The position numbers and the translations under genes are program-made. From Plutella xylostella (taxonomy: Eukaryota > Arthropoda > Insecta > Lepidoptera > Plutellidae), in contig NC_063982.1 of the NCBI RefSeq assembly GCF_932276165.1, positions 823,501 to 887,500 of the forward strand: a stretch of DNA of 64,000 bases, given 5' to 3'. Shown here in pieces: positions 22,479-33,068 of the stretch (positions are counted from its first letter, which is position 1; each line of letters opens with the position of its first letter). The notes below the pieces were generated by a model. That model was given only the letters and a program-made list of their open reading frames with translations. It was not told the DNA's origin and searched no databases.

Positions 22479-22629
22479 TACTCTTTCACGCCAAAACTAC
22501 TGAACGGATTTGAATGAAATTTGGCATACATACGGTCTAGACCCTGGGAAAGAACATAGGCTACTTTTTATCCCGGAATTCCCACGGGAAAACTTTTTAA
22601 GGCGAAGCGAAGCGCGCGGGAACAGCTAG
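22415..22629 (+). mobile_element. Helitron-like element copy 4
   Basis: Full version: A then TCCTAACTAATATTATAAATG, a CTGT run, the GCGAAGCGAAGCGCGC segment, and an end in GAACAGCTAG followed by T. No coding capacity. Confidence 0.75.
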
Positions 22630-22664
22630 TATAAAATAATAACTAGTTGATGGTCTACTTTCAT

Positions 22665-22797
22665 GCATACTCATACAATGAATGTGGAGGAAGCGAAAGA
22701 AGTATGTCAGGATCGTGGCACGTGGAGATCCATAGTCTCTGCCTACCCCTCTGCGAGACAGGCGTGAGTATATGTACCTATGTATGTATATGTATGG
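22665..22797 (+). mobile_element. LINE 3' end (CTCTGCCTACCCC family)
   Basis: GAATGTGGAGGAAGCGAAAG, CACGTGGAGATCCATAGTC and TCTGCCTACCCCTCTGCG followed by a GTATGTATATGTATG tail match the inverse copy at 26,565-26,690. In Lepidoptera this string is the last coding part and tail of a common LINE. Confidence 0.65.
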
Positions 22798-23297
22798 TCT
22801 ACTTTCAAACCAGTTTAAGTTCATGACAACCATTGTACCAATGATTAATTAAACACAAATCACTGAATAAACTAATTCAAAACAAGAGGTCAGTGTCAGT
22901 GGTAGAAGTGGGTGTTTTGTTTATGTCGAGATGTTTCTTTTGTATACTCCATCTAGTTCGTAGAATTGTTTATCAAAGCACACACACACATCATTAATGC
23001 GTTAGTTTAATAGGTATTTTTATATATAAATCTGTAGTTCGTATTAAAATAAATCATTGGTCGCAGACATTAAATGCATCGTCTATACCTAATACGTACA
23101 GGCCAACCTATCCCCTATGTGTATTGGGAAATTCACGTAAAAACTAAACGTATAACACCCTACGTTACGTATAGTAGTTGTCCGTTCGAGCAAGTCACTC
23201 AAACGGTATTACCGGACGCACCTGAGACAGCCCGCTGTCACCAACAAGGGTTAACTAACGCTGCGGTTAACTGGAGTTTAGTTTTTGAAAGTTACTA

Positions 23298-23450
23298 AGG
23301 GCTGATTTTTCAATAGTCAGACAAAAGTTGTGTGAGGAATAAATCTGAATGCTGAATCTGCTGTCGCATGTCAATGTTTGTATTAGACAGTGAAAGCAAC
23401 AATTTTATTCCTCAGATAAAATTTATCTGACCATTAAAAAATCAGCCCTA
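23298..23450. mobile_element. MITE of the AGGGCTGATTTTTCAATAG family
   Basis: GGGCTGATTTTTCAATAGTC at 23,299 pairs with the inverse ending AAAAATCAGCCCTA at 23,450. The interior also shows TTATTCCTCA and its complement. Diverged halves of the same family lie at 21,110-21,310. Confidence 0.85.
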
Positions 23451-24190
23451 AGTAGAATATCAGAGTACCTATATAAGTAGAATACAATATAATATGACTA
23501 ACTATATTGGGCACCACAAAACGTAAAACCTAGTTACAATAAAATAAATTCGAAACAAAGATCAATAATAGACGGCCGTATGGCTAATAGCAATGTCTTA
23601 GAGGCAACCTTAGTAGGATTTAGTATGAGGAATTCACTGGGTCTAACTGTGTTTCGCTGCCAATTTAGTTTGGGGTGGAAGCGAATTATTTCACTGTAAA
23701 TTGCACCAATAATTGTAAGTTAATAATATATAAAAATACCCCATTTATTTTTGATATTTTTTTTTACTATTCCTATAGTTAAACAAAGAAAAATGCAAAC
23801 AAGAATAAATGTTAGGCTTAAATTTACAGCTTACCAACACCTTAAAATCGTTTCATCAGGCTTTCAACTTCATAAAAACCAAACTTGAGTACATGTGACG
23901 ACTTTTAACAGACTGAATAGATTCCTTAAGAAGAATAGATTCTATAACATACGTACATTATATTGAACGAACTAACTTAGATTTAACCTAAACCCGAGAC
24001 TAACCACCGTGGTGCAACTCGGCCCGGGAAAATGACACTTTACTGCCGAGATGGAAAAAGTTGTGAAAGTCTCTCCTCGGAATACGCAACATTAATTAAG
24101 TGCTACCTATTACATAATAATACCTATTTAGTTACAGTTTACAACAATTTTGGTAAGTATGTTTATTTTATAGGAGATGGGTAAAAGGAC
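23451..24190. other. Intergenic, no gene seen
   Basis: AT-rich. The stretch 24,000-24,040 (CCGTGGTGCAACTCGGCCCGGG) is locally GC-rich. No exon or repeat boundary is supported. Confidence 0.45.
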
Positions 24191-24204
24191 AAAAGGATTT
24201 TTTA

Positions 24205-24415
24205 CAAATAGGTTCTCTTATGATGAAGGAAAACATGTCATAGAGAAGAAACCTGGATTCATATAATCAGCACATCTACTATGACTATATATGTGAACCC
24301 ATTAAACCAGCAGTGGACCAGTGTGGTGCAAAATGGTCCAAGCTTAGGAAGGAAATTTAGACCACGGAGATAGGAGATTTCCATTCGAGGGAGCCAGGTA
24401 AAGTAAGGTTGTATA
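24205..24415 (+). mobile_element. SINE type 1 body, headless and diverged
   Basis: ATGATGAAGGAAAACAT, CACATCTA, GTGAACCCATTAAACC, GCAGTGGACCAGTGTGGTG and TTCGAGGGAGCCAGG follow the body order of the SINE at 40,620-40,830. The tRNA head and tail are missing. Confidence 0.7.
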
Positions 24416-25773
24416 TTAACAGAATTTTATTCCTATTGTTAAAAGACGCGAGAGAAATTTAATATATACCTACCTACTTACCTATTATGAAGATGCAAAC
24501 TGTAGCCTGTAAATATCTAACGACAAAAAATCTAGATTCTCATACAATATTATAAAGGAACATTTTCTAGTTGATGCTACACAGTTTTTCATAAATACAC
24601 CTGACTTGTATACCTTAATTTGTCACGTTTGCATGCAACAGCACGCCCCATACTGCGCCTTACCTGAAACCTGAAAATAAAACATGAAAAACATTGTGTT
24701 TGACAGTTTTTGTCATTTAGCGCCATCTAGCGGTGAGTAGCTAGGAGTGCAAATGACGTAACTAAGTTACATAGGTATATTGACTACATAGGTAGGTAGT
24801 TTAATATTAAAATCATGTCGGTGTCCTTTTTCTAAGAAGGGTAGGCACATACTAGAAGTTCCTATTTTCATTTGGTGAACCTATTTTTTGAATACCTAAG
24901 AACTTAGTAAATATTAATGAAATCTATTTCGGTACAGATTTCTAGTAAATATAGGTAGGAACAAGTTAGTTGTCTTCTTTTATAAATGTAGGATGTCTTT
25001 TTTCTAAAGATTATAGGTAATTTGTAAAATAACATTTCTAAACTTCACTAGGCTAACAGTATAATGATAGTTTTGCTACTCGCCACAAGATGTCACTACT
25101 ATTTTCTGAGATTAAAACTCAAGTACAACGTCAAACAAAATACTTTTCGCCAACAATGAAAATTACTCCATACAACTTCTCTTTACTTTTTTCACCTCCA
25201 TAAGTCTATTCAGGACTGAAAAGGCGGAGCTTTTTAATATTTTCATGTAGTAAGCAAAGTAGACATAATGGGAGGTCGAAATGAAACTCTAGATCAAACG
25301 TGCATTTTCAATAATGCCCGGATCACCAATGCTAGCTCGGATATGCTGCTGCTAAAGTGGAAAAACAGAAGTTTCTAATGTTTCTGCTTATGAAAAAACT
25401 TAAAAAATCATACATAAATAAGAATCTACAAACAGGCAACATAAACGAAACACATAGGTACTTAGTAATTAATATTTTGAAAAATTCTCTAATCATATTT
25501 TTACATTATAAGACGGTCTTAAAGTGATAAATATTTACCCAGCTCTTTCAAACATCTTGAAAAGCAAATAAAAACTAGAAAATTCCAACTTCACCATGAA
25601 TGCGGAGTTGCACTGCAGCGCGAGAGATCCACACAAATCCAGACTTATTGCAGAAAGACTAGCAAGTGGCGCGAATCATTCGCAAATGCATAAACAAGTA
25701 TTGAGAGCTGATGTGCCCACCCCACAAGAGTCACATGATATTATTTGCTTGACATGTCTATCAGATATTCAAA
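24416..25773. other. Intergenic, no gene supported
   Basis: CATCTAGCGGTGAGTAG at 24,723 is a short string common near lepidopteran genes. The plus open frame 25,596-25,871 overlaps a MITE at its 3' half, so I do not call it. Confidence 0.4.
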
Positions 25774-25951
25774 GTAAAGTTTTTTTAATATCAGATACTA
25801 AATTGACAGATTGTGAATGGTTCATTCATCAACAGTCGATTGTCCCGGCAATAGAACGATACTTCACTTAAATTTCGTGTGACAATCGAGTATCGACTGT
25901 TGATGAACCGTTTAGAATCTGTCAATTTAGCATCTGAGATTAAAAAGACTT
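25774..25951. mobile_element. MITE with ~60-bp inverted arms
   Basis: TTTTTTTAATATCAGATACT, AAATTGACAGATT and TCATCAACAGTCGAT near the left end are mirrored from 25,892 to 25,951. About 178 bp in total, non-coding. Confidence 0.8.
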
Positions 25952-26564
25952 AGGCTGTTTCTAGTATTCTAATCTGCAATCATTAAATAACATTGCAAAG
26001 TGTTAGTTCTGACATAACTTTAATGGATCTGTCAGTTCAGCAAAGGTATTTTATGAGAACTTCTTGGTCTATAGGTTTCTGCTTAGTCAGCCTCCACAAC
26101 CTCGCGGTTCGAAATGGTTTGTTGCCAACAAATCTGCAAGACATTCATTAATAAACCTGTACCTTGCTGCATAAGTCTTTTTTTTTAATACAACCAGTAA
26201 AAAAAATAATAAAATCTGAATTTAGGGGTAGAGGTTACTTAACAGCTCCATATCATATACTGCAATCCTAATAATTTGGGATTAAAATATGCATCTGCGT
26301 TGCGTTTTCTTTCATGAGGTAGTCTGAGCTACTTCACAGCCACATTGACTAGGTACTTGAACTGTATCTGGCCATTTCAACATACGCCTGCTTTAGAATA
26401 TTCCAGTAGCGCCGGTCTCTGATGTTGTGATTATAATTATTATGATAACTTCTTGCTGTTAAGTAACTAATAATTAATAATCAAGTAGGTATACTTAAGT
26501 ATTTCTTTGTTTTTTAATTGATAGATTAGTAGCAAATTTCTTTTTTTATACATACATACACGCT

Positions 26565-26690
26565 CACGCTTTCCTCCCAGAGGGGTAGGCAGAGATTACA
26601 GATTTCCACTGGTCACACTGGGCACGATTCTGACACAGCTCTTTCGCTTCTTCCACATTCATACATATACATGCTCGTCGGTTACGGGTA
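26565..26690 (-). mobile_element. LINE 3' end (CTCTGCCTACCCC family), inverse copy
   Basis: Reverse complement of the 22,665 family: CATACATACACGCTC, CAGAGGGGTAGGCAGAGA and CTCTTTCGCTTCTTCCACAT follow in the expected order. Confidence 0.65.
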
Positions 26691-26884
26691 CTCTTAATAA
26701 AGTCGTTGTTTATTTGGAGAATATTTTCGTATATATCCTTTCTGGATTTATTTTAAGACAAGGCTTATCTATGCCTATATCTATAGGTATTTTCATGTTA
26801 CCGCGTAGGTATCTTTGAATTTGAAAGTAACATTTTGTTGCAATTGCAAGTGTCTTTTAGTGAGATTTTAATTATTTTTTTTTA

Positions 26885-27100
26885 GGCAGAGTTTTATTGC
26901 TGCACCCACTTTTCGCCAGTCTTATGTTAGTCCCAATGTAATAGGGGCGGGCCTATTGCCATTTCACGGGCACATCCAAGACCCGAGAACAAATATCTGT
27001 GTTTAAACAAATATCTGCCCCAGCCGGGAATCGAGCCCGGGACCTTAGGCTCAGTAGTCAGGGTCACTAACCACTACCCCATTCGGTCGTCTAAATAGAT
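26885..27100 (-). mobile_element. tRNA-headed SINE type 2, near-complete
   Basis: On the minus strand it begins ACGACCGAATGGGGTAGTGG (A-box-like), followed by CCCGGGCTCGATTCCCGGC (B box). The body then runs through TTGTTCTCGGGTC and GGCCCGCCCCTATTACAT to CAGCAATAAAACTC. It matches 20,365-20,577. Confidence 0.8.
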
Positions 27101-27326
27101 GATAGACAAAAAATCTACGATAGTACTTATTTATTAAAAAAAATAATTATCTACTTATTTATGTTAGTTAAAATTAAACTAAACGGTAATTTGATGTCTA
27201 CATGTCAAACTACTAATCAATCATAGATAGATAATCTCCTTACCGTTAAAATTATCTTATCTACTATCTAACGTATTATAGATTATTTGTACAGGGTTTT
27301 AAAACAAAAAGGGTAGTTGTCTTACA

Positions 27327-29153
27327 TTTATAAGAGTTTTTTTTTTTTTTTTTTTTTTAAGATTTTATTATCACTCCACAGACTTTATGTCCGTGCCTTT
27401 TTGAGAGATCAATATATTGTGAGAGTTTGGTTGTTTTTTGTCTTCATCTTTTAACTACTCACTACTCAATGTGGAAGCTTATAATATATATATTTTATCT
27501 TTTATATATATATACCTATATATTATTTATATTTTTTTTTTTTTTTTTGCACTCCTGGAGGAAAATCTACACAGACACCTGGGAAGGGGACCCAGGTAGT
27601 GTCGGCCTTTAACCGACTAAAAACCCCCAGTTGTGCATTTCTTGTTTTTTTTTTTTTTTTTTTCTTCTTTGTTTTACATAGTCACACTTACAATTATAAT
27701 GGCAACAAACATTTGAAGGGTAGGGCCAGTGTCAGCTGTCTTCAGAGAACTTAACAGACGCCTGTCAGTGGCCACACACTCCTTTTGTCATCGCTGTTGT
27801 TTTGCCTGGTGTTAATGTGTGACAGTGTTCTTAAAACTATCTTAATTTTATTGGTTAGTTCTTATACAGATAATATTAATTCATGATATACTATACAATA
27901 CCTACATATCAAAACTATACAATACATGCTATATACTATACATAACAAAACTATAAAATACATGCAATACGGTTTGGCCGTCAATATAAAATTAAAATCA
28001 AAATTCTCCTATTCCGCTCCATTTTGCGTTGCCAAAAGCCTTGATTGCTGGGCAACGACCTCTTTGTCCCGATTTTTTATTGCCATCTTTAGGTTGTACT
28101 CGAGGATCCGTTTCTTCGGTGCTGTTATTGCCGTTTTAGCGAGGTTGCCGATAGCGTCCTCGGTGTCATCCGCATAGTAGGTGCAGGCGGAGGTGTGCCT
28201 CGACAGCGCCACTACTCCGTGAGGTATGCTATCGTGCAACTTTATTTTATCTTTTGTTTTTATGATAATGACGGATTCGTACGTCAATCCCTGTGCTTCG
28301 TGTATGGTTAAGACGCGTGATCCCGTTCCTTCTCCAAACCCTTGGCTGGTCAGGGTCTCTTTTTCTTCCTGTGTATGCGTCAGGAATAGAGTGTTGGTTT
28401 GGGATTTTGGAATTGCTGCGTCTGTAAACCTTTTCAGCTGCAGGGATTGGATACGCGTTGTGGCTGCGTATATGCCTGAGTATACTTCTCTTAGGGCGTA
28501 TGCAACATCCATGGGGTTTCTGTATGAGCACAACAGCTCCTGGGTGATGTTTGCTACCAGTGTTGGGCGACTGTACCTTAGTTCGAATAGGTTCTCTGTG
28601 TCTATGTACGGTAGCTGGTTGATGTCTCCGATTAGAGCAATATCACTGGCACGGGACAGGCGGGCGGCAATTACGATTGCCCCGAAATGGTTCATCAGGG
28701 CCTCGTCAATTATCAGGCGTTGGCATCCGACATGTTCTCTAAAGCCGTTTACTAGGACTGATGCCATCGTACGTACCCTAGTTCTAACCATGTCCCCGAT
28801 CCTATGCGCTAGCCTGTTTCGTATATCGACGGCCGCCTCAGTTGTCGTGGTGATAATGGTGTCTTTGCTCACATCGAAGTTATTTACCACCCAGGTTGTC
28901 TTCCCACATCCAGGTACCCCGTTCACCCAAGCGATGGTGGGCATCGTCCAGCTATTCCAGGTAGCGTTAATGGTTTCCGCTTTTGCTAGGATTTTGTCCT
29001 CTAGCATAATCCTGGTACACTGAGCTACGACCACCATTTGGTTGTTGTGTGGGAGAGTGAGTTTCGGGATGTTGCGTTCCCAGGGCACGAATCCGCATTC
29101 CTCGCTATAAGCCGCCATATACGCTCCAGTCATTTTGCCTCTTTATAAGAGTT
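27327..29153 (-). mobile_element. Poly(A) retro-insertion carrying a helicase frame, 12-bp TSD
   Basis: TTTATAAGAGTT occurs at 27,327-27,338 and 29,142-29,153. Directly inside the left copy is a T run of about 20, which is the poly(A) tail of a minus-strand element. The element's other end is at 29,141, and the helicase frame is open from that junction. The 3' terminus (GGCACGGACATAAAGTCTGT, then GGAGTGATAA) is shared with the stub at 2,564-2,602. Two more T runs (27,531-27,549 and 27,643-27,663) in the untranslated part suggest A-rich spacers or earlier insertions. This is the signature of LINE-type target-primed insertion, most simply a 5'-truncated R1-like LINE. Confidence 0.85.
28009..29133 (-). 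CDS. Superfamily 1 viral-type RNA helicase domain, intact 374-residue frame
   Basis: The frame encodes an NTPase/helicase of the alphavirus-like superfamily 1 class, which unwinds RNA in tobamo-, virga- and related viruses. All core motifs are present: Walker A GVPGCGKT at residues 72-79, DEA at 143-145, GDINQ at 169-173, the motif V segment TIHEAQG at 276-282 and VALSRHT at 308-314. The first 60 residues resemble the linker before such domains, and the last 50 are Lys-rich. The first Met is only 8 nt from the insertion boundary, and the frame stays open up to it, so translation in the parent element may have begun further upstream. Insect R1-type LINEs with a tobamovirus-like helicase fused to ORF2 are known. 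I infer this is the C-terminal part of such a protein. A direct viral mRNA insertion is the alternative. There are no stops or frameshifts, and no promoter is visible. Confidence 0.9.
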   Translation of the reverse strand: MTGAYMAAYSEECGFVPWERNIPKLTLPHNNQMVVVAQCTRIMLEDKILAKAETINATWNSWTMPTIAWVNGVPGCGKTTWVVNNFDVSKDTIITTTTEAAVDIRNRLAHRIGDMVRTRVRTMASVLVNGFREHVGCQRLIIDEALMNHFGAIVIAARLSRASDIALIGDINQLPYIDTENLFELRYSRPTLVANITQELLCSYRNPMDVAYALREVYSGIYAATTRIQSLQLKRFTDAAIPKSQTNTLFLTHTQEEKETLTSQGFGEGTGSRVLTIHEAQGLTYESVIIIKTKDKIKLHDSIPHGVVALSRHTSACTYYADDTEDAIGNLAKTAITAPKKRILEYNLKMAIKNRDKEVVAQQSRLLATQNGAE

Positions 29154-29176
29154 CATAGTGTGTATTAATCCTAACT

Positions 29177-29209
29177 TCCTAACTAATATTATAAATGCGA
29201 AAGTAACTG

Positions 29210-29256
<47 letters not shown>

Positions 29257-29407
29257 TACTCTTTCACGCCAAAACTACTGAACGGATTTGAATGAAATTT
29301 GGTATACATACGGTCTAGACCCTGGGAAAGAACATAGGCTACTTTTTATCCCGGAATTCCCACGGGAAAACTTTTTAAGGCGAAGCGAAGCGCGCGGGAA
29401 CAGCTAT
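29177..29407 (+). mobile_element. Helitron-like element copy 5
   Basis: TCCTAACTAATATTATAAATG start, the longest CTGT array of the set (about ten units), and an end in GAACAGCTAT instead of CTAG. It lies 24 bp beyond the helicase insertion's duplication, so the two events are independent. Confidence 0.7.
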
Positions 29408-29545
29408 TCACCATAAAGGTTGACTGGAACAAATCGCGTTATAGCGATAAGTCCGCCTTTGTGTACATAGACTGTCAACTGTAATGATCTGTACCTATTT
29501 TGTATGTTTCTATTTGTATGCAATAAAGTGTTCAAATAAATTAAT
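29408..29545 (+). mobile_element. LINE 3' end (GCGATAAGTCCGCC family)
   Basis: GGAACAAATCGCGTTATAGC, GCGATAAGTCCGCCTTTGTG and GCAATAAAGTGTTCAAATAA follow the order of the 3' ends at 43,990-44,150 and 20,100-20,235. The usual TCTATC tail is missing. Confidence 0.6.
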
Positions 29546-29939
29546 TAATAGAACAAGCATAATTTCTGATGTGTCGGTGGTGGTAAGGCAGCTGATCTCC
29601 TCTAACTGGAATGTTTGTTTATTTCACTACCGGCAAAGCCTCAGCAATAATAACCTCTCATGAAGTATGAGGTACTCATGGCTTATGCTTGCCTCTATGT
29701 TAATACCGTTAATATTGGTACTGACGTGTGCAAAAGCGCAATATTATAAAGAAAATTATAAAGTATCATTAACCCGCGGATAGTCGCGCGTGGGTCGAAA
29801 AGACCCAGCACTCTATTTATACCACGATAACTTTTAAAATATTTGATATTACTAATTGGCGTGCCTAGTACCTTTAAGTAACCATATAGGCTAGCCGCAC
29901 TCCTGTGCTGTGCTATGGCTGTGATAAGTAGTTAGCTCT

Positions 29940-30175
29940 GCTCATATTATTATAATAATTATTATTAAGCTTATATGTATTGTATACCAACTAGTTTTAA
30001 GTCTTTTTTTGAAAAGATGGCTCAGGAGTTTCTTGCCTCCGTTCTTCTCCTTAGACAGAAAGAGCCCCCCCTTATCCGAACGGAGAGTAATTTGTAAAAA
30101 TTGACGTTCATCAGAAAATTTTATATTTGTACGATGAATAAAAAATTTTGACTTTGACTTTGACTTTGACTTTGA
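29940..30175 (+). mobile_element. LINE 3' end with TTTGAC tail
   Basis: GGCTCAGGAGTTTCTTGCC, TTGACGTTCATCAG and GATGAATAAA are followed by five TTTGAC-type units (30,147-30,176). This is the tail form of a very common lepidopteran CR1/Jockey LINE. Confidence 0.75.
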
Positions 30176-30755
30176 CTCCCCACCCCGACCAGATTGCCCG
30201 CGGCACTTGGGCAGGATGGATATTCAAAGTGAGTATGGGTCTTTTCGACCCATGAGCGACGCTTTGTGTCAGTATAATTTTTTTGATATTTTTTTTATTT
30301 TATTATTTTTTCTTTTCAGAAATGTCACGTAACCTTTTAGACGATCTTTGTAGAGATCACACTGCATTTTTATGCATTAATTGTAATCCGAATATGTGAA
30401 AATACCGAAGAAAATACCTAATTATATACTTAATCAATACAAGGAAGAAGTAATTTTGTATGTAAATTTATGTTAACTTTGAAGGCTGTTTGTTGATTAT
30501 TTTTTTATATAAAAAGTTAATTATTTTTTTGTTACTGAGAAGAATGGTTATTAGTTTAGATAAAACTAAGTTTTTTTTATTGGTAAATATAAAATTAATA
30601 AAAATAAGCTGTCATTTATGTTCCTATGTAGATAAATAAGAACATGAAGCATTGTACTTTTGAAACTGTCAAAACATATTTTTTTATCCATAAACTCATA
30701 AATAATTTTGATTTGAATATAGATTTATTACTAACCTTACGTTTGATGTACAATA

Positions 30756-31057
30756 ATAGACGCATTTTTCCTGAAATAAAAATGACATATTATGTATCTA
30801 GCCTATCTGAAACCTAGTTAAACATTGTGAGATTTGGCGTTTCGACTTTCTCCGTGTTCGGCATCATAAGGGTCACAGTGACAGTTAAATAAAGTCAATT
30901 TTTCTCTCCACCTTTAGTTTGCAAGGTGCGGGTGCCTATATAAATAGAGTGAGTCGCCCGCGCGCCTCAGTTGTAATATCACCATGCAGAAATGACTAGG
31001 TTTCAGATAGGCTAGATACATAATATGTCATTTTTATTTCAGGAAAAATGCGTCTAT
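30756..31057. mobile_element. Palindrome P2 split by a small TIR element (left boundary of E2 copy 1)
   Basis: A 35-bp arm that begins ATAGACGCATTTTTCC (30,756-30,790) is repeated perfectly in inverse at 31,023-31,057. Between them, bounded by TA on each side, is a 228-bp element (30,793-31,020) that begins TGTATCTAGCCTATCTG and carries the full E2-type arm. The unit is bounded by TA at 30,754 and 31,058; the latter is the left boundary of E2. The same unit is present in copy 2 at 49,757-50,060. Confidence 0.85.
30937..30972 (+). promoter_or_regulatory. TATA-initiator core promoter in the E2-type arm
   Basis: TATATAAATA at 30,937-30,946 is followed by the arthropod initiator TCAGTT at 30,967-30,972. 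The putative +1 A (30,969) is 30 nt downstream of TATAAA, the canonical distance. It faces into the element. Activity is inferred. Confidence 0.55.
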
Positions 31058-31578
31058 TATGTAGTCTGAGCCTATCTGAAACCTAGTTAAACATTGTGAG
31101 ATGTGTTTATTATCGCATGGTGGAGAGAAAACCAACTGTGACCCATAAGCTACTGATGAGTATATCAGTAGATAAATATTTGAATCTATAAATTTATAAT
31201 GCATAGATTTCTAGGTAATAGATATACTAAAAAGAAAGGTATAAGTATACATAAGACTTAAGTACTTCCTTATTATTCCTGACTTGTCAGAAAGTTATGG
31301 AAGGTATGTACCTATACATATAGGTAGGTATTTATACATATGGATACACACAGTGCCTCTTCGAAAGCAATACTTATAAGTAATTATTGATCAAAATCTT
31401 GTTATTGTCAAGGCAATATTTTTAACATACACTAGCCCATTGGTACTCAACCTTTTTTATATAAGGGCCACAACTACGTTCAAGTCATGGTGTCGCGGGC
31501 CGCAAGCAAAATTTTTTTTTACTGTTATAAAGCGATGTAAACTATCGAATAATAATAAAAAAACACATGCATAAAGTA

Positions 31579-33068
31579 TGTGTAAAAAGTATCGGGATTA
31601 GATCAATAAAACAAAAAATTATTGTTATTCATCCAAATTTAACACAAAAAAATGTTTGTGGGTGTGTGGCAAATTTTGAAGGTGATAAAATAAAATAAAT
31701 TTGGATGAACATCCAAATCTATTATATCACCTTTAAAATTTGCTCCTTCAGAAATGATACACATACGCCAACGAATTATCCAATCACCACAACATTTTTT
31801 TAAACGCTGTTTTCAGAGTTGTGTTTAGTAGTCGCGGCGAATTTTCCTTATTGTCTTCTATCGGTTGAAAACAGTGCCTCGAAGTAGTAATTCACGGCTC
31901 TTGTTTCTTTTTAGGGTTCCGTAGCCAAAATGGCAAAAACGGAACCCTTATAGTTTCGTCATGTCCGTCTGTCCGTCTGTCCGTCTGTCACAGCCGATTT
32001 ACTCGGAAACTATAAGTACTACAGTGATGAAATTTGATGGGAATATGTGTTGTATGAACCGCTACAAAAATATGACACTAAATAGTAAAAAAAAGAATTG
32101 GGGGTGGGGCCCACACTGTACATGTAACTGAGGGATGAATTTTTTTTTTTCGATGTACATACCCGTGTGGGGTATCAATGGAAAGGTCTTTTAAAATGAT
32201 ATAAAGTTTTCTAAAAAACATTTTTCTTAAAGTGAACGGTTTTTGAGATATCAGCTCTCAAAGTCGTAAAAAGTATGTCCCCCCCCCTCTATTTTTATAA
32301 CTACGGGGTATAAAATTCTAAAAAAAATAGAGGTGATGCATGCTAATTAACTCTTTCAACGATTTTTGGTTTGATCAAAGTATCTCTTATAGTTTTTGAG
32401 ATAGGTTGATTTAACTGTAATTTTGGTTAAGTTATTGTGCTTACTACGGAACCCTTTGTGCGCGAGCCCGACTCGCACTTGGCCGGTTTTTATTTAGAGC
32501 TAGAGCCGTGAGTTGCAGCCATATCTGGTTAATAGGGTGGATGCTCGATGGTATTTCTTGAGTGTTTGCTCAAAAATTCATTTACAATGATGATCTTTGT
32601 GCAAAAGGCGCGATATCGTAGTGCAAAATCTTTTCTCGATTTTTTTTCCACAAATCCGGCCTTCTTCGTTGAATTTGCTGTATTCTACATAACCCGCAAA
32701 TAATATTATTTTCCTACCGTTTGACTTTATGACAAGAATTCTGAGTGCACAACACCACGATAGTCAAAGAAAACAGTCAACATGACTGACTAACAATCGA
32801 TAGAAGACAAAAGGAAAATTCGCCGCGAGTACTAAACACAACTCTGGAAACAGCGTTTAAAAAAATGTTGTGATGATTAGATAATTCGTTGGTGTATGTG
32901 TATCGTTCCTGAAGGAGCAAATTTTGAAGGTGATATAATAGATTTGGATGTTCATCAATTAATTTTATCACCTTCAAAATTTGCCACACACCCACAAAAT
33001 TTTTTTGTGTTAAATTTGGATGAATAACAATCATTTTTTGTTTTATGGATCCCGATACTTTTTACACA
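31579..33068. mobile_element. Inverted-repeat element with ~285-bp arms nested in the hAT element
   Basis: TGTGTAAAAAGTATCGGGAT at 31,579 is mirrored at 33,068. The arms run to about 31,868 and from about 32,797, with matches such as TTCATCCAAATTTAACAC, GCTCCTTCAG and CGAATTTTCC. A solo arm lies at 16,798-16,997. An internal spacer of about 0.9 kb holds a further insertion. Confidence 0.8.
31911..32491 (+). mobile_element. GGTTCCGTAGCC...GGCCGGTTTTTAT repeat element
   Basis: The start TTAGGGTTCCGTAGCCAAAA, a triple CCGTCTGT, and the end GACTCGCACTTGGCCGG are widespread in Lepidoptera. There is no coding capacity and no class can be assigned with certainty. It is the innermost member of the nest. 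A truncated inverse piece lies at 49,298-49,345. Confidence 0.75.

Noticed and set aside
18069..22629. CTGT arrays as independent microsatellites or CRISPR-like repeats
   Set aside because: The arrays are an internal part of the Helitron-like element and have no spacers.
25596..25871. 91-residue plus frame
   Set aside because: Its second half is the left arm of the MITE at 25,774-25,951, and the first half has no recognisable feature.
28226..29023. 265-residue open frame on the plus strand
   Set aside because: It is the antisense shadow of the helicase frame; all recognisable motifs are on the minus strand.
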